DNA of 64,000 nt from Manihot esculenta (GCF_001659605.2 NC_035168.2:10949516-11013515), one strand, 5' to 3'. Counted from the stretch's first letter, positions 32,033-43,857 are shown. A program made the numbers and translations. Notes: generated by a model not told the origin, from the sequence alone.

Positions 32033-32350
32033 CTAATCATATAAGTATCTAATACCCATAGACCTAGCGTGCTGATCATGCTTGATCTGTGAAAGAGGCT
32101 TGGTCAGTGGATTTGCAATGTTGTCATTTGTGTCTACTTTGCATATTTTGATATCTCCTCTATCAATGATCTCTCGAATAAGGTGATATCGTCTGAGTAT
32201 ATGTTTAGATCTCTGGTGAGATCTGGGCTCCTTTGCCTGTGCTATGGCACCGTTATTATCACAATAAAGGTCCATAGGTTTTGCAATGCTGGGAACCATT
32301 CCCAACTCTGAGATGAATTCCTTCAACCAGACTGCCCTTTTTAGCTGCAT
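32033..32350 (-). pseudogene. Copia RNase H C-terminal part
   Basis: It contains WLKEFISELGM, LYCDNNGAIAQAKEP, RSKHILRRYHLIREI and NIANPLTKPL, the end of a copia RNase H. It is one frame away from the upstream piece because of a one-base difference in the run near 32335-32346. The initial Met is not a real start. Confidence 0.88.
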
Positions 32351-32939
32351 CTGATGCTGCTATATACTCAGCTTCTATTGTAGAATCTGCTATAGTGCTA
32401 TGCTTGGAACTCTTCCAATTAACAATTCCACCATTTAAATTGAATACGAATCCTGACTGCGATCTGAAGTCATCTATGTCGGTTTGGAAACTAGCATCTG
32501 TGTAACCACTTACAACTAGCTCGTCTTCCAATCCTCCATAAACTAGGAATGCATCCTTAGTCCTTCTAAGGTACTTTAGGATATTCTTAACAGCTGTCCA
32601 GTGACTTTCACCGGGATCTGTCTGATATCTGTTTGTTGTGCTCAAGACATATGAGACGTCTGGTCTAGTACATAACATGGCATACAAGATAGATCCAATA
32701 GCAGAAGCATAAGGGATCTTATTCATCCGTTCTCGCTCATCAGAAGTCATAGGACATTGATTCTTGCTGAGATGAATACCATGAGACATAGGCAAGAATC
32801 CTCTTTTGGAATCTTGCATGCTGAACCTTTTCAGCACCTTGTCAATATAAGTACTTTGACTCAGACCGATTATCCTCTTGGATCTATCCCTATAGATCTT
32901 AATACCAAGGATATATGCAGTCTCACCTAAGTCCTTCAT
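32259..32939 (-). pseudogene. Copia RT C-terminal part and RNase H N-terminal part
   Basis: The frame opens with MKDLGETAYILGIKIYRD, then SQSTYIDKVLKRF, PYASAIGSILYAMLCTRPD, YTDASFQTDIDD and IEAEYIAASDAAKK. After that the frame shifts and reads an unrelated tail. Upstream it is separated from the next piece by TAA at 32940-32942, a Gln-type position. Confidence 0.88.
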
Positions 32940-33590
32940 TTAAAAAGAATTCCCTAACCAAGTCTTAACCTTTTGCAAGGTAGGGATATCATTTCCAATG
33001 AGTAATATGTCATCCACATATAGAACTAGTAACACAACTGCACTCCCACTAACCATCTTGTAAACACAAAATTCATCTTCATCAATGAGTAAAAGTTCAC
33101 GATTATCAGTCATGAGAAATCCATATCTCTCAGGCTGATGACGCGTCTTATCAGATCTGCATGGGACTTGTGTCACCCTTTCAGTCTCCACAACTGTTTG
33201 TGGTACTGGAAGTGGTTCTACTGGCGGTTCAATGCTCTCTTGTGGTGCTTGAGTTTTCTCAAGTCGCACTGTACTCCCACTGAATCTCTGAGAGATAAAT
33301 TCCTTTTCCAAAAAGGTACCATTTCGAGCAACAAACACTTTGTTCTCTGAGGGAGTATAGAAGTAGTATCCTTTGGTTTCCTTAGGATACCCCACAAAAT
33401 TGCACTTGATAAATTTTGGAGCTAACTTATCTGAAACTGGGCATTTCACATAAGCCTCACAACCCCAAATCTTAAGGAAAGATAAACTGGGCACTTTCCC
33501 AGTCCATAACTCATATGGTGTCTTTTCAACCGCTTTCGATGGTACTCGGTTTAAAATAAATGCAGCTGTTTCCAAGGCGTAACCCCAAAA
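32940..33590 (-). pseudogene. Copia integrase C-terminus fused in frame to a truncated RT
   Basis: The frame covers the integrase tail (ETAAFILNRVPSKAVEKTPYE, KIWGCEAYVKCPV, GYYFYTPSENKVFVARNGTF), a linker, then LIDEDE followed at once by FCVYKMVSGS and YVDDILLIGND. In this family the RT fingers and first half of the palm lie between those motifs, so over 100 residues appear to be missing, in frame, with the junction near 33070-33082. TAG at 33591-33593 separates it from the integrase core upstream. Confidence 0.85.
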
Positions 33591-34481
33591 CTATAAAGGG
33601 AGATCTGTTTGACTCATCATAGATTGAACCATATCTAATAAAGTTCGAATTTTCCTTTTAGAAACACCAATCCATTGTGGATTTCTTGGAGGAATTAATT
33701 GTGAAACAATTCCACAGTTTTTAAGATGTTCATCAAACTCTTGGCTCAAATATTCACCACCTCGATCAGATCGAAGCATCTTAATAGTTCTACCAAGTTG
33801 ATTTTGTACTTCATTTTGAAAAGTTCTAAACATTTCAAAAGATTCATGCTTATGTTTCATTAGGTAGACATAGCCATACCTACTGAAATCATCAGTGAAT
33901 GTAATGAAGTACTGATAACCTCCCCTAGCACTAATGCTTAGTGGGCCACATACATCTGTATGTATTAAGCCCAATAAGTCTGAAGCCCTTTGACCTTGTC
34001 CAGTAAAAGGGTCCTTTGTCATCTTACCTAGCAAACAAGATTCACAATTTTCAAATGATTCAAAATCAAATGAATCTAATAAACCATCTTTATGGAGCTT
34101 AGATATGCGATTCTCATTTATATGGCTAAGACGACAGTGCCATAAATATGTTGGGTTTAACTCATTTGGCTTAGTTTTCTTAGAAGTTATGTTATAGATA
34201 TTGTTGTCTCTAGAATCATCTAGATTAAGGACATAAAGGCCATCATATGAATTTGCAATACAATAAAGCAAATCATCTTTATTAATGGAGCATTTCTTAT
34301 CCTTGATAAGAAATGAAAAACCTTCATCGTCCAAAACTGAAACTGAAATAATATTCCTACTCAAAGTAGGAACATAAAAGCAATTATTTAGAACTAGCAA
34401 AAGCCCATTGGGCAACACAAGTTCATATGTCCCTACAGCTATGGCAGCAACTCTTGCTCCATTGCTTACACGTAGGTCCAC
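33591..34481 (-). pseudogene. Copia protease tail and integrase core
   Basis: It begins in the protease C-terminal half (DLRVSNGARVAAIAVGTYEL). The integrase zinc-binding HLS...CESCLLGKM follows, then core motifs HTDVCGPL (first Asp), DRGGEYLSQEFDEHLKNCG (second Asp) and a degraded third region PQWIGVSKRKIRTLLD, in which the residue usual for the catalytic Glu reads Lys. It ends at TAG 33591-33593. The protease active-site region is absent between this frame and gag. Confidence 0.88.
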
Positions 34482-34498
34482 TTCGCCTTTTCAGTTTT

Positions 34499-35383
34499 CT
34501 ACTCCTTTTGAGACTCTGAAGTCGTAGTCTCACTACTCTTCTTCTTCTTGTACTCATCCAAATAGAGTTTGCAATTTCTCTTCCAATGCCCTGATTCCTT
34601 GCAATGGAAGCAGATTCCTTCCTTAGGAACTATTTCCTTAGGAACTTTTGCCTTGGATTGCCATTTAGGTTTGCCTCGTCCCTTAGGCCCATTTCCACCT
34701 TTAGACTTGGGCTTCCCCTTATTTTTCATGGGCTTACCCTTATTAACATTTAAAATTTGGGTAGACCTTTTCTTGATATTTACCTCAGCTGTTTTTAGCA
34801 TCCCATGCAATTCAGGAATGGATTTCTCCATATTGTTCATGTTATAGTTCATGACAAATTGAGAAAAACTGCTAGGTAAAGAATGTAGGATCAGATCCGT
34901 AGAAAGTTCTAAACTCAAAGGATAGCCAAGCCTAGCAAGGTGATCAATGTAGCCTTTCATCTTTAAAACATGAGCACTAACTGAATCACCTTCAGCCATT
35001 TTGCAATTATGCAATGCGATGGTGGTTTCATACCTGTCCTGCCTAACTTGTTGTTGGAAAGCCTGTTTGAGATGGACACTCATCTCATAGGCCTCAAGGT
35101 GCTCCAGATCCTTCTGAAGTTTTGGGCACATAGTTGCCAACATAAGACATCCAATGTCATTAGAATCATCCATATGCTTCTTATGCTTGTTCTTAAGAGC
35201 ATTAGTAGCATCAGCAGGAGGTGGTTCAGGGACAGCTTCATCAAGCACGTAGGACTTTTTCTCTTGCTTGAGAACAATTCTCAAGTTTCTAAACCAGTCA
35301 ATAAAATTAGTCCCATTTTCTTTCAGTTTATCCTTCTCAAGGATGGATCGCAGTGATAAGGTGGAATTGTTATTAGCAGCCAT
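34499..35383 (-). pseudogene. Copia gag
   Basis: The 294-residue frame starts MAANNNSTLSLRSILEKDKL, with the UBN2-type capsid core (NFIDWFRNLRIVL, KQEKKSYVLDEAVPEPPP, YETTIALHNCKMAEGDSVSAHV). A Lys-rich stretch precedes the single CCHC knuckle CFHCKESGHWKRNC. The length fits copia gag. This is the only long open frame of the element. It ends at TAG 34499-34501 directly where the protease deletion begins, so gag may still be made as a separate protein. Confidence 0.88.
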
Positions 35384-35869
35384 AATAATCTACAAAAATA
35401 TGCAAATATAATTAATTTAATAAACAAATTAATATTGAGGTGATAATAATCTCCCACTAAAATATAACCCTCAAAATAATAATAATATTTTAGTGGGTTA
35501 AGATCCATATTTCACCTAATTCTAAGTCAGCTTTGGCATGACGCTTAGAATTAAGTTATTTAGGTAGGTAACCCCTTACCAATTACATCTAATGTAACTC
35601 TTAAATTATGAGGTATTGACATCATATGTCAAATGCATGTTATACCCCATCTAATGCCTTAGGCCCAAAACCGTTTTGATAGCCTAATTAAGCTGAACCA
35701 AAATTAAATAAATGAGTAACCATTACTCATCCTACCTTACTAGGATAACCTAATGCACTTTGCTTTGGCAAAACCTGCATTTTGGTGATCTTAGTCTTGA
35801 TAGGTTTTTAATATATGGGTGGCATTAAAATTTAAAATTTTGAAATGAGGGTTCAATTTTAATTTTAAT

Positions 35870-36260
35870 TATTTTGTCTTGCATGTGTATATATTATGAC
35901 ATCCAATATACATACATATATAAACCATCATGCATAGTATCTCATACTAATGTATAACAAAATAATAAAATTATTTTACATAGTCATTTAAATCTGATTT
36001 TAAGACTAAAATAATTTATTTTCTAGTTTCTTATAATTATTTTGTCTTGCATATATATATTATAGCATCTATATGCATATATATATATAGACAATAATGT
36101 ATAGTATCTCATACTAATATAGGACAAAATAATAAAATATAGTCATTTAAATCTGATTTAAAGACTAAAAGAAAATAATAAAATATAGTCATTTAAATCT
36201 CATTTAAAAGACTACAAATAATAATAATAAAATATAGTCTTTTAAATCTAATTTAAAGAC
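35870..36260. repeat. Tandem repeats in the copia leader
   Basis: A unit of about 165-175 bp beginning TTATTTTGTCTTGCAT occurs twice (about 35871 and 36037). Its tail, with ATATAGTCATTTAAATCTGA and TTTAAAGACTAAAA, is further repeated three times in units of about 45 bp (36130-36260). Confidence 0.8.
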
Positions 36261-36369
36261 TAAAAGAAAATATTTTAAAATATTAAAATATTATTTTCTT
36301 ATTATTATTATTATTTTTTAATTTTAATTATAGGGGCATTATTGTAAATAGGCATCTTCTTCCTCATCA

Positions 36370-36780
36370 GGAAGAAGCCATGGCCGCCGCTGTCGCTGCC
36401 CCTGCCGGCACACAAAGCGCGCCAAGCCGGCGCTTGACCCACGGGCGTGCGACTCGCTGGGCGCACGGCCATCCGCGCCGCGCAGCCCTCCGGTCGTGCG
36501 ACCCCCGGGGCGCGCAACCCATAGGGCTCGCGCTCCACCGGTCACCGCGCGACCCACTGGCGTTGCCAGCCCAGGAACCAGCGGATCGCGCAACGATTGC
36601 GCCTCCTTCGGTGCCGAGGCAGTGAGGTCGCGGCTCCCTTCGGTGACGCTTGAGCCTGCTGGTGTCCTACAGCCCGATGCAGGCAAGCTCGGAATTGCCG
36701 ACTCACGAAATTCGGAGCTTCGCCGGTGACAGGCACACGACGGTTGCTCGACACATCGCTGCCATTGAGCAGCCCGATTG
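36370..36780. other. GC-rich island inside the copia leader, origin unknown
   Basis: The base composition changes abruptly from AT-rich to very GC-rich and CpG-dense, then back. Inside are degenerate units of about 48 bp related by GTGCGACTCGCTGGGCG, GTGCGACCCCCGGGGCG and CGCGCGACCCACTGGCG (about 36445, 36497 and 36545). Frames are open on both strands (minus 36339-36830; plus 36380-36625), as happens by chance in GC-rich DNA, and I recognise no protein. A captured host fragment or an expanded repeat are both possible. Confidence 0.6.
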
Positions 36781-37125
36781 GTGATATAAGGGGCATTCAT
36801 GTTCCACCATGAACACAATTTCTGGGTCACGATGAACAGTGAATCCAGTTGCAGATTCCAAATCCCAAATTCCCCTTTTTTTTTTAATTAATAATTGTTG
36901 TTTTAATTTTAACAATTAAAACTTAAAACAACAAATCAACAATTTTGATTCTATATGTAAAATTTCAAGAAGATCAAAAATTTTAATTTTTCTAACAAAA
37001 TTATCTAAATGATCCCATCATTCAACCATAAATTTAACCATAATTATCATGCCATTCTAATAAATATATATCGCATATATAATTTCAATCATGGCATAAT
37101 TAATTTAAACGAAAAGCACAAGTAG

Positions 37126-37137
37126 GCTCTGATACCA
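37126..37137 (-). other. Copia primer binding site (initiator Met tRNA)
   Basis: The minus strand reads TGGTATCAGAGC next to the 5' LTR (37139-38626), separated by one base. Confidence 0.92.
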
Positions 37138-37138
37138 C

Positions 37139-38626
37139 TGTTGGGAAATCCGGAGATTAATTGCAATCTAATTGCGCAGCGAAAAAATAAAATTTTGGAT
37201 TTCCTTTCCCAGAATCCGAGTGCTCCGTTTAAATCATAAGAAAGATGTGAGACTAACCTGTTAATCTCGTAGTGAAGATACACTGGCGGACTGATAGTGC
37301 TGCCTTTTCAAACGAACACCCTCTATGGTATCCACACGAACGTCTTCTATCCTTCTAGAGTGCTAGCTCTTTTCAAGATGGATAGATTATGTGCTCTATG
37401 ATCTACAATCTTTTAGATTGAGTTTTCTCAAAACTTTTTCAACTCCCTACTCAATCTGTAGAAGGAGTATTTATAGGCCTCAGTCTTTTTATTTTCCCAC
37501 AACTCTTTTCCCAAAAGAGTTGTGCTTAGAACCCACTATCACAATCTCACAGATACTCAAATATCTTTATGTGATAGAGTCCTTTATCTGTAACACTTAC
37601 AGATAGACTGCAGATCTTTTAAATATTATTATCTCATAATAATAAATTATTATTATTAATAATAATAACACTTATTATTATTAATTATATTAATAATTAA
37701 TATTAATAATAATATTAATAATAATAACACTTTATTATTATTAATTATACTAATGGGCTTTTAGCCCATTAATATAGCACATCAACAACGTTCTTGTGTG
37801 TGACCCAATAGGCTCATATTAATTGGCAATAGGCCCAGTCCAACAAGGCCTATAAGTCATAAGTGGCCTCTAGCAAGACATTATGACTACCCAACTAATA
37901 TGAGGATCAATAGTCCGATAAAGCCTATTAAATAGAACATGTATTAATCCCTTTGTCACACGATATCTAGTTTGAACATAAGTCATGGTCAATGTCAAAC
38001 TTATAATGTTCAAACTTATGATTTCTCGATCTCCAAGTAGACTGATAAATTCAAATGATATTGATCACACTATCAATTCATTTGAGCACGGCCATGCATT
38101 TCTCAGTCTCACTCATCGAGGGGCCCAGAAGATATCTCTCTCATAGAGAGGGACAAATCCTATCTTAATTGTTCATTTTCCTCTACATAATTTCTATTAT
38201 GCTCAATCATAACCTTTATGATTGTCCGATTAAAGACAACGTTTGATTATGTCAAAACATAACAGTCCTTATGTTGGAAACTATGACAATCTCAAGTCAA
38301 AGGATTAAGACATAACTACTTTGAGATTCACTTATGACAATGACCCATGTAGTGATCTCAATGCGGGTCCATCCAATACTTTGTTCTCTAACAAGTATTT
38401 ATGATTATTGATTTATATCAACATATACATAATCATCTCATGATTATCAATCAATAATCATACTAGTTATATTTTATTATTATCAACATAATAATAAGTA
38501 ACCAGGGATGATAATCATTATTATGTAACATGCAAACAAATAATAATGATAAAAACCTCTTTTATTAATAACCAAAATGACATACAAAAAGATCCAAGAT
38601 AATGGCCTAGGGCATATACACTAACA
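37139..38626 (-). repeat. Copia 5' LTR
   Basis: It is 1,488 bp, offset 6,614 from the 3' LTR. Differences seen: G/A near 30577/37191, C/T near 31448/38062 and G/A near 31978/38592, all transitions. CTAGA follows at 38627-38631. Confidence 0.95.
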
Positions 38627-38859
38627 CTAGAGTGTCGGGCTCATAGATGTTCTAGAAGGTCAAGCACAATAGGAAAATCATGTCCACTAGGATAGGATGT
38701 AGAGTCCTGTCTTGAATGATGATGTGAAATGCCATGATTATATGCATGTGCATTAATGATATGTTATGTATGTGATGTATGAGATGCGAGTTCATGTGTT
38801 TGCACATGAACCATTTGATGCTAATGTTTATGTGTTGGGTGTTGTTTTTCAGTAAGCTA

Positions 38860-40146
38860 ATGAGAGGAACTCGTCGATCTACACGATTGACTGGAGTACC
38901 ACCCCAGGATGAGGGCACGAATGCCCGTCCTCCAGCATTGCCTAGGGCAATGTCCTACAGGTCAAGCAGGGAGAGAGCATCAAGGGACCCTAGAAGGTCT
39001 TTTGATGTGAGCAGAAGGGGAACGGTGCAAGGAGGAATGTCAGAGGATGTGGGGGATGATATGGATGTGGATCAGAGGAGGGATGGCAGTCTTGGAGTGA
39101 GTATGTCGGAAGAGGGCATGGGAGAGTCCCAAGGAGGCACTCAGGCCTCGAGATTTGTTCAGCCACCCCAGTACCCACCCTTTTCTCAGAATCTCGGGTA
39201 TTCGATGGGAGGTACATCGAATTACCCCAGCTTTAGCCCTTACCACTCACACATGCCATACCCACCTTTCTACCCACCATACCCACAGTACCCAATGTAC
39301 CCACCCCCATCTTTCTACCCAGGTACAACAAACCCTACCCTAGGGGATGTTGCACCTCCTCCACCACCACCAGCACCTACTGTCCCAGAAACCCAAGTAC
39401 CGAAACCTAGCTCATCTGGGGGGAGCAAGGTCAAGATGACTGATTACATGAAGCTGGGTGCTCCCCAGTATGAAACCGGTGATGACCCATTTGTGTATCT
39501 TGAGAGGGTTAGAACGATTACAGATGAGATAGGAGCTGATGATAGTAGAGCCATTCAGATGGCTGGGTTCACACTAAAATGCAAGAAGGCCCGTGAGTGG
39601 TTTAAAAATTATGTGAGCCTGAGGGTGGATGGTCTTTCATGGGAGGAGTTTGCTAATGAGTTTGCAGGATGGGCTTTCCCTGACAGTTCAAGGGAGCTGA
39701 AGATGATTGAATTTGAACAGTTGAGGCAGACGGATGAGATGAGTGTGGATGAGTATACAGACAGGTTTTTGGAGCTGTTGCCGTTTGCCGGGCAAAATCT
39801 GGACACAGATCAGAAGAAGTCAAGGAGGTATATCATGAGGCTCCATTCCAGGTATTCCTCCTTGATCCAGTCAGCAGAGAGGGAGAGTTTCCATGCCATA
39901 GTGGATATGGCTCGGAGGATTAAGGCTAGTGCAATCATCAAAGGGAAAGTCAAGCAGTCAGTGGCACAGCCTTCTGGTTCCAAGACCCCAGGTGGGGGAA
40001 GGTTAGACCCTTCTTCTCTGAGTTCAGGCAGTAGGAGATAGAGTAGTACCACCAAAAAGTCAAAGAAGAACAAGTTCTGAAACAATATCAAGTCAGGTCT
40101 GGGATTAGGAAGTGGCTCGAGCTCAGGTGCAGATAATGCAGTATGA
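38860..40146 (+). pseudogene. Tekay-2 gag N-terminal part
   Basis: ATG at 38860 gives MRGTRRSTRLTGVPP, the shared Tekay gag start; the frame is open from 38779. The Pro/Tyr-rich stretch and the gag core ([44 protein letters not shown]) are intact to TAG at 40039-40041. Beyond it the same frame meets TGA near 40078 and TGA near 40144. The first two are at Trp-type positions, matching G-to-A change. Confidence 0.9.
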
Positions 40147-41133
40147 ATGAAATGTGGGAAGCCGCACAAGGGTGTATGTCTGGTTGGGACGACAGCCTGC
40201 TTCAGGTATGGGCAGGAGGGACACATGGCTCGGGAGTGTCCTAGAGCAGCTTTTATGGCACAGTCTCAGCAGACAACCTCTGGTAGTGTGGCTCAACCAG
40301 TAGCTCCAGCCGCGACTCAGGCTAGTGGCAGAGGCAGAGGGAGAGGGGCAGCCTCTTCTTCAGCGGGTTTCAGGGGTGAAGGTCCATCAGCTCCAGCACG
40401 GATCTTCACTATGACTCAGCAGGAGGCAAATGCATCAAACACCGTGGTGTCAGGTAATCTCATCATTGATTGTTCTGATGTTTATGCCTTAATGGACCTT
40501 GGTGCATCGCATTCTTTTATTGCTCCGAGAGCCGTCGAGAGGTTGGGGTTGATGGTCTCTGGGTTAGAGTGTCCCCTATGGGTCAGTGGACCCAAGTGTG
40601 ACCCATCAGTGGCAGAGTCAGTCTACCAGTGTAGTCCAGTTTTTGTGGAGGGAAGATGCCTTTCTGCCGACCTTGTGGTTCTAGATTTGACAGATTTTGA
40701 TGTCATTCTAGGGATGGATTGGCTATCTACCCATAGTGCTACCTTGGATTGCAGAGACAAGGTAGTCAGGTTCAGATGTCAGGGTGGGTCAGAGGTTGTC
40801 TTCAGAGGAGACAGGAGGGGTACACTTAGAGGTTTGATATCAGCCCTACAGGCTCGTAGGCTGCTCAGGAGGGGTTGTCAGGGTTTTCTAGCTCATGTGA
40901 GAGAGCTGGATAGTCAGGTTAGAGAGCCCGTCGCAGTGCCAGTGGTCAGTGAGTTTTTAGATGTTTTCCTAGACGAGCTGCCAGGTTTACCACCTGCTAG
41001 GGAGATAGAGTTCGAAATTGAGTTGATGCTTGGAACCAGACCGATCTCTATCCCTCCCTACAGAATGGCACCAGCAGAATTGAAAGAGCTTAAAGAGCAG
41101 TTGCAGGAGCTGGTAGATAAGGGCTTCATCTGA
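40147..41133 (+). pseudogene. Tekay-2 gag nucleocapsid, protease and RT start
   Basis: The knuckle reads [14 protein letters not shown], so the second Cys of CCHC is Tyr, which should abolish zinc binding. The protease has MDLGASHSF, followed by [18 protein letters not shown] and [14 protein letters not shown]. The RT start [15 protein letters not shown] ends at TGA 41131-41133, a CpG C-to-T type change of an Arg codon. Confidence 0.88.
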
Positions 41134-41160
41134 CCGAGTACCTCACCTTGGGGTGCCCCA

Positions 41161-41634
41161 GTGCTATTTGTGAAAAAGAAGGATGGATCCCTCAGACTTT
41201 GTATCGACTATAGGCAGTTGAACAAGGTCACTACCAAGAATAAATACCCGTTGCCAAGGATCGACGATCTATTTGACCAACTAGCCGGAGCAGGTTGTTT
41301 CTCCAAAATAGATCTGAGATCGGGGTACCATCAGCTGAGGATAAGAGAAGAGGATGTACCGAAGACGGCGTTCAGGACCAGATATGGGCACTATGAGTTT
41401 CTTGTGATGCCGTTCGAGTTGACCAATGCCCCTGCAGCATTCATGGATCTCATGAACAGAGTTTTCAGTCAATACCTGGATCACTTTGTTATTGTCTTCA
41501 TAGATGATATCTTAGTGTATTCCAGGAATGCAGAGGAGCATGCCCATCATCTGAGGTTGGTTTTGCAGACCTTGAGGGAACATGGCTTGTATGCCAAGTT
41601 CTCCAAGTGTGAGTTCTGGCTGAGGAGCATTTGA
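41161..41634 (+). pseudogene. Tekay-2 RT core
   Basis: It contains [47 protein letters not shown] (Glu where Gly is usual) and FIDDILVYS with both catalytic Asp residues. It ends in the filler sequence at 41632-41634, losing the thumb strand that normally follows CEFWLRSI. Confidence 0.88.
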
Positions 41635-41706
41635 GGAGCTAAAGAAGCCGTAGCTAACTGGCCTAGACCATCAGGTGTGAGTTCTGGTTTTGCAGACCAT
41701 CAGGTG
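41630..41706 (+). other. Templated filler DNA replacing part of RT
   Basis: About 77 bp of local scrambled copies stands where the sibling copies have about 55-60 bp of RT. 41630-41647 (TTTGAGGAGCTAAAGAAG) equals 41881-41898; 41644-41669 equals 41707-41732 (26 nt); 41675-41687 (GTGTGAGTTCTGG) equals 41607-41619; 41686-41698 (GGTTTTGCAGACC) equals 41559-41571. GACCATCAGGTG occurs twice within it. Confidence 0.92.
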
Positions 41707-43857
41707 GAAGCCGTAGCTAACTGGCCTAGACCCACTACAGTAACAGAAATCAAGAGCTTCTTGGGTTTGGCAGGTTACTACAGGAGGTTCGTCCAGGACT
41801 TCTCTAAGATTGCAGCTCCCATGACCAGATTGACAAGGAAGAACCAGAGGTTTGTGTGGACCGACCAGTGTGAGGAGAGCTTTGAGGAGCTAAAGAAGAG
41901 GTTGACTTCAGCACCGGTGTTAGCTCTGTCAACTAGTAATGAAGACTTCACGGTTTTCTGTGATGCGTCCCGTGTGGGACTGGGTTGTGTGCTGATGCAA
42001 AATGAAAGGGTGATTGCTTATGCTTCTAGGCAGCTGAAGAAGCACGAGTTGAATTACCCTACACATGACCTAGAGATGGCAGCTGTAATCTTTGCACTCA
42101 AGATGTGGAGGCACTACCTTTACGGGGTAAAATGTGAGATCTTCACAGATCATAAGAGCCTGCAGTACATCTTGAATCAGAGAGAGTTGAATCTGAGGCA
42201 GAGAAGATGGGTGGAACTGCATAGTGACTATGATTGCAAGATTCAGTACCATCCGGGTAAGGCGAATGTTGTGGCAGACGCCTTAAGCCGGAAATCACTT
42301 GGCAGTTTGTCCCATATTTCAGCAGAGAGGAAGTCAGTGGTGAGGCAGTTCTTCGAGCTCATCAATGAAGGTTTGCAGTTGGAGTTGTCTGGTACAGGTG
42401 CTTTGATAGCCCAGATGAGAGTGGCACCCGTGTTTCTGGAGCAGATGGCTCGGAAACAGCATGAGGACCCAGAGTTAGTGAAGATTGCCAGGACTGTTCA
42501 GTCAGGCAAGAATGAAGAGTTCAGGTTTGACAGCAAGGGGATCCTCTGCTATGGGAATAGATTGTGTGTACCAGATGACGTGGGTCTGAAGGGAGACATT
42601 ATGAGAGAGGCTCATAATGCCAGATACAGTGTTCACCCTGGAGCCACCAAGATGTATCAAGATCTAAAGAGAGTGTATTGGTGGCCAGCTATGAAAAGAG
42701 AAGTGGCACAGTTCGTGTCAGCCTGCGAAGTATGTCAGAAGGTGAAGCTGGAACATCAGAAGCCGGCTGGAATGCTTAACCCACTACCTATTCCAGAGTG
42801 GAAATGGGAGAATATAGCTATGAACTTCGTGGTGGGGCTACCGGCGACGTCCAATAGATTGGACTCCATATGGGTGATTGTGGACAGACTTATCAAATCT
42901 GCTCACTTCATCCCTGTCAGGAGTGGCTATTCTGTGGACAAATTGGCGCAGGTGTATGTTGATGAGGTTGTCAGGTTGCATGGGGTTCCTGTTTCAATAG
43001 TGTCTGATAGAGGGCCCCAGTTCACCTCTAAGTTTTGGCGGAGTCTGCAGAACGCCATAGGTACCAGGTTGGATTTTAGCGCTGCTTTCCATCCTCAGAC
43101 GGACGGACAATCAGAGAGGACCATCCAAACAATAGAAGATATGCTCAGAATGTGTGTGCTAGATTTTGGCGGTTCTTGGAGGCAGCATCTACCCTTGGTG
43201 GAGTTTGCCTACAATAACAGCCATCATGCTAGCATAGGGATGGCTCCATACGAGGCTTTGTATGGAAGGAAGTGCAGGTCACCTGTCTGCTGGGAGGAAG
43301 TAGGAGAAAAGGCCTTGGCAGGGCCTGAGCTAGTAGAGATCACCAGCAGAGTGGTGTCCATAATCAGAGAAAGAATCAAGACTGTTGCGAGTAGACAGAA
43401 GAGTTATGCAGACATCCGCAGAAGGCAAGTAGAGTTTCAGGAGGGAGATTTGGTATTGCTCAAGGTGTCTCCGATGAAAGGGGTGATTCGGTTCGGGAAA
43501 AAAGGTAAGCTAGCTCCACGGTACATCGGACCCTTTGAAATCTTGCAGAAGGTCGGGAATGTATCATATAAGCTAGATTTACCTGCTTCTATGGAGAGAA
43601 TCCATTCGGTTTTCCATGTTTCCATGTTAAGGAAGTTCGTGTCAGGTCCGGGCAAGGTTCTTAGTGAGCCTGATGTGGAGATCCAAGAAGATCTCACCTA
43701 TGTTGAGCAGCCAATACGGATCCTAGACACCCAGATCAGAAAGCTAAAGAACAAGAAAATCCCGATGGTGAAAGTCCTTTGGAATCACCACAACATAGAG
43801 GAATGTACTTGGGAGACACGGGAGTCTATGCTCCAGCAATATCCTCATCTCTTCTAA
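41677..43857 (+). pseudogene. Tekay-2 RNase H, integrase and chromodomain
   Basis: The first codons lie in filler; real homology starts at [20 protein letters not shown]. RNase H ([34 protein letters not shown]), the integrase zinc region ([18 protein letters not shown]), the DDE core ([33 protein letters not shown]) and the chromodomain ([18 protein letters not shown]) are all in one frame to TAA 43855-43857. The integrase part looks intact: this is the longest uninterrupted RNase H-integrase-chromodomain frame of the window, though cut off from RT. Confidence 0.9.

Larger units (their letters stand above)
35384..37125 (-). other. Copia 5' leader
   Basis: This is a long untranslated leader between primer site and gag. 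It is AT-rich, holds tandem repeats at 35870-36260 and a sharply GC-rich island at about 36370-36780, and a T-rich run at 36873-36890. No credible gene is seen. Confidence 0.75.
30525..38626 (-). mobile_element. Ty1/copia retrotransposon, Angela/BARE-1 type, defective
   Basis: It has two 1,488-bp LTRs, an initiator-Met tRNA primer site and copia order gag-(protease)-integrase-RT-RNase H on the minus strand, flanked by CTAGA (30520-30524 and 38627-38631). By eye the LTRs differ at three positions. The coding region has a lost protease active site, an in-frame loss of most of RT, two in-frame stops and a frameshift. The insertion is therefore recent although the copy encodes no working machinery. 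Confidence 0.93.

Noticed and set aside
36339..36830. 163-residue Arg/Ala-rich frame in the copia leader as a host or captured gene.
   Set aside because: Long frames are open on both strands, as expected from GC-rich DNA. It shows no motif, the Met lies in AT-rich leader, and no product can be recognised. Kept only as a GC island of unknown origin.
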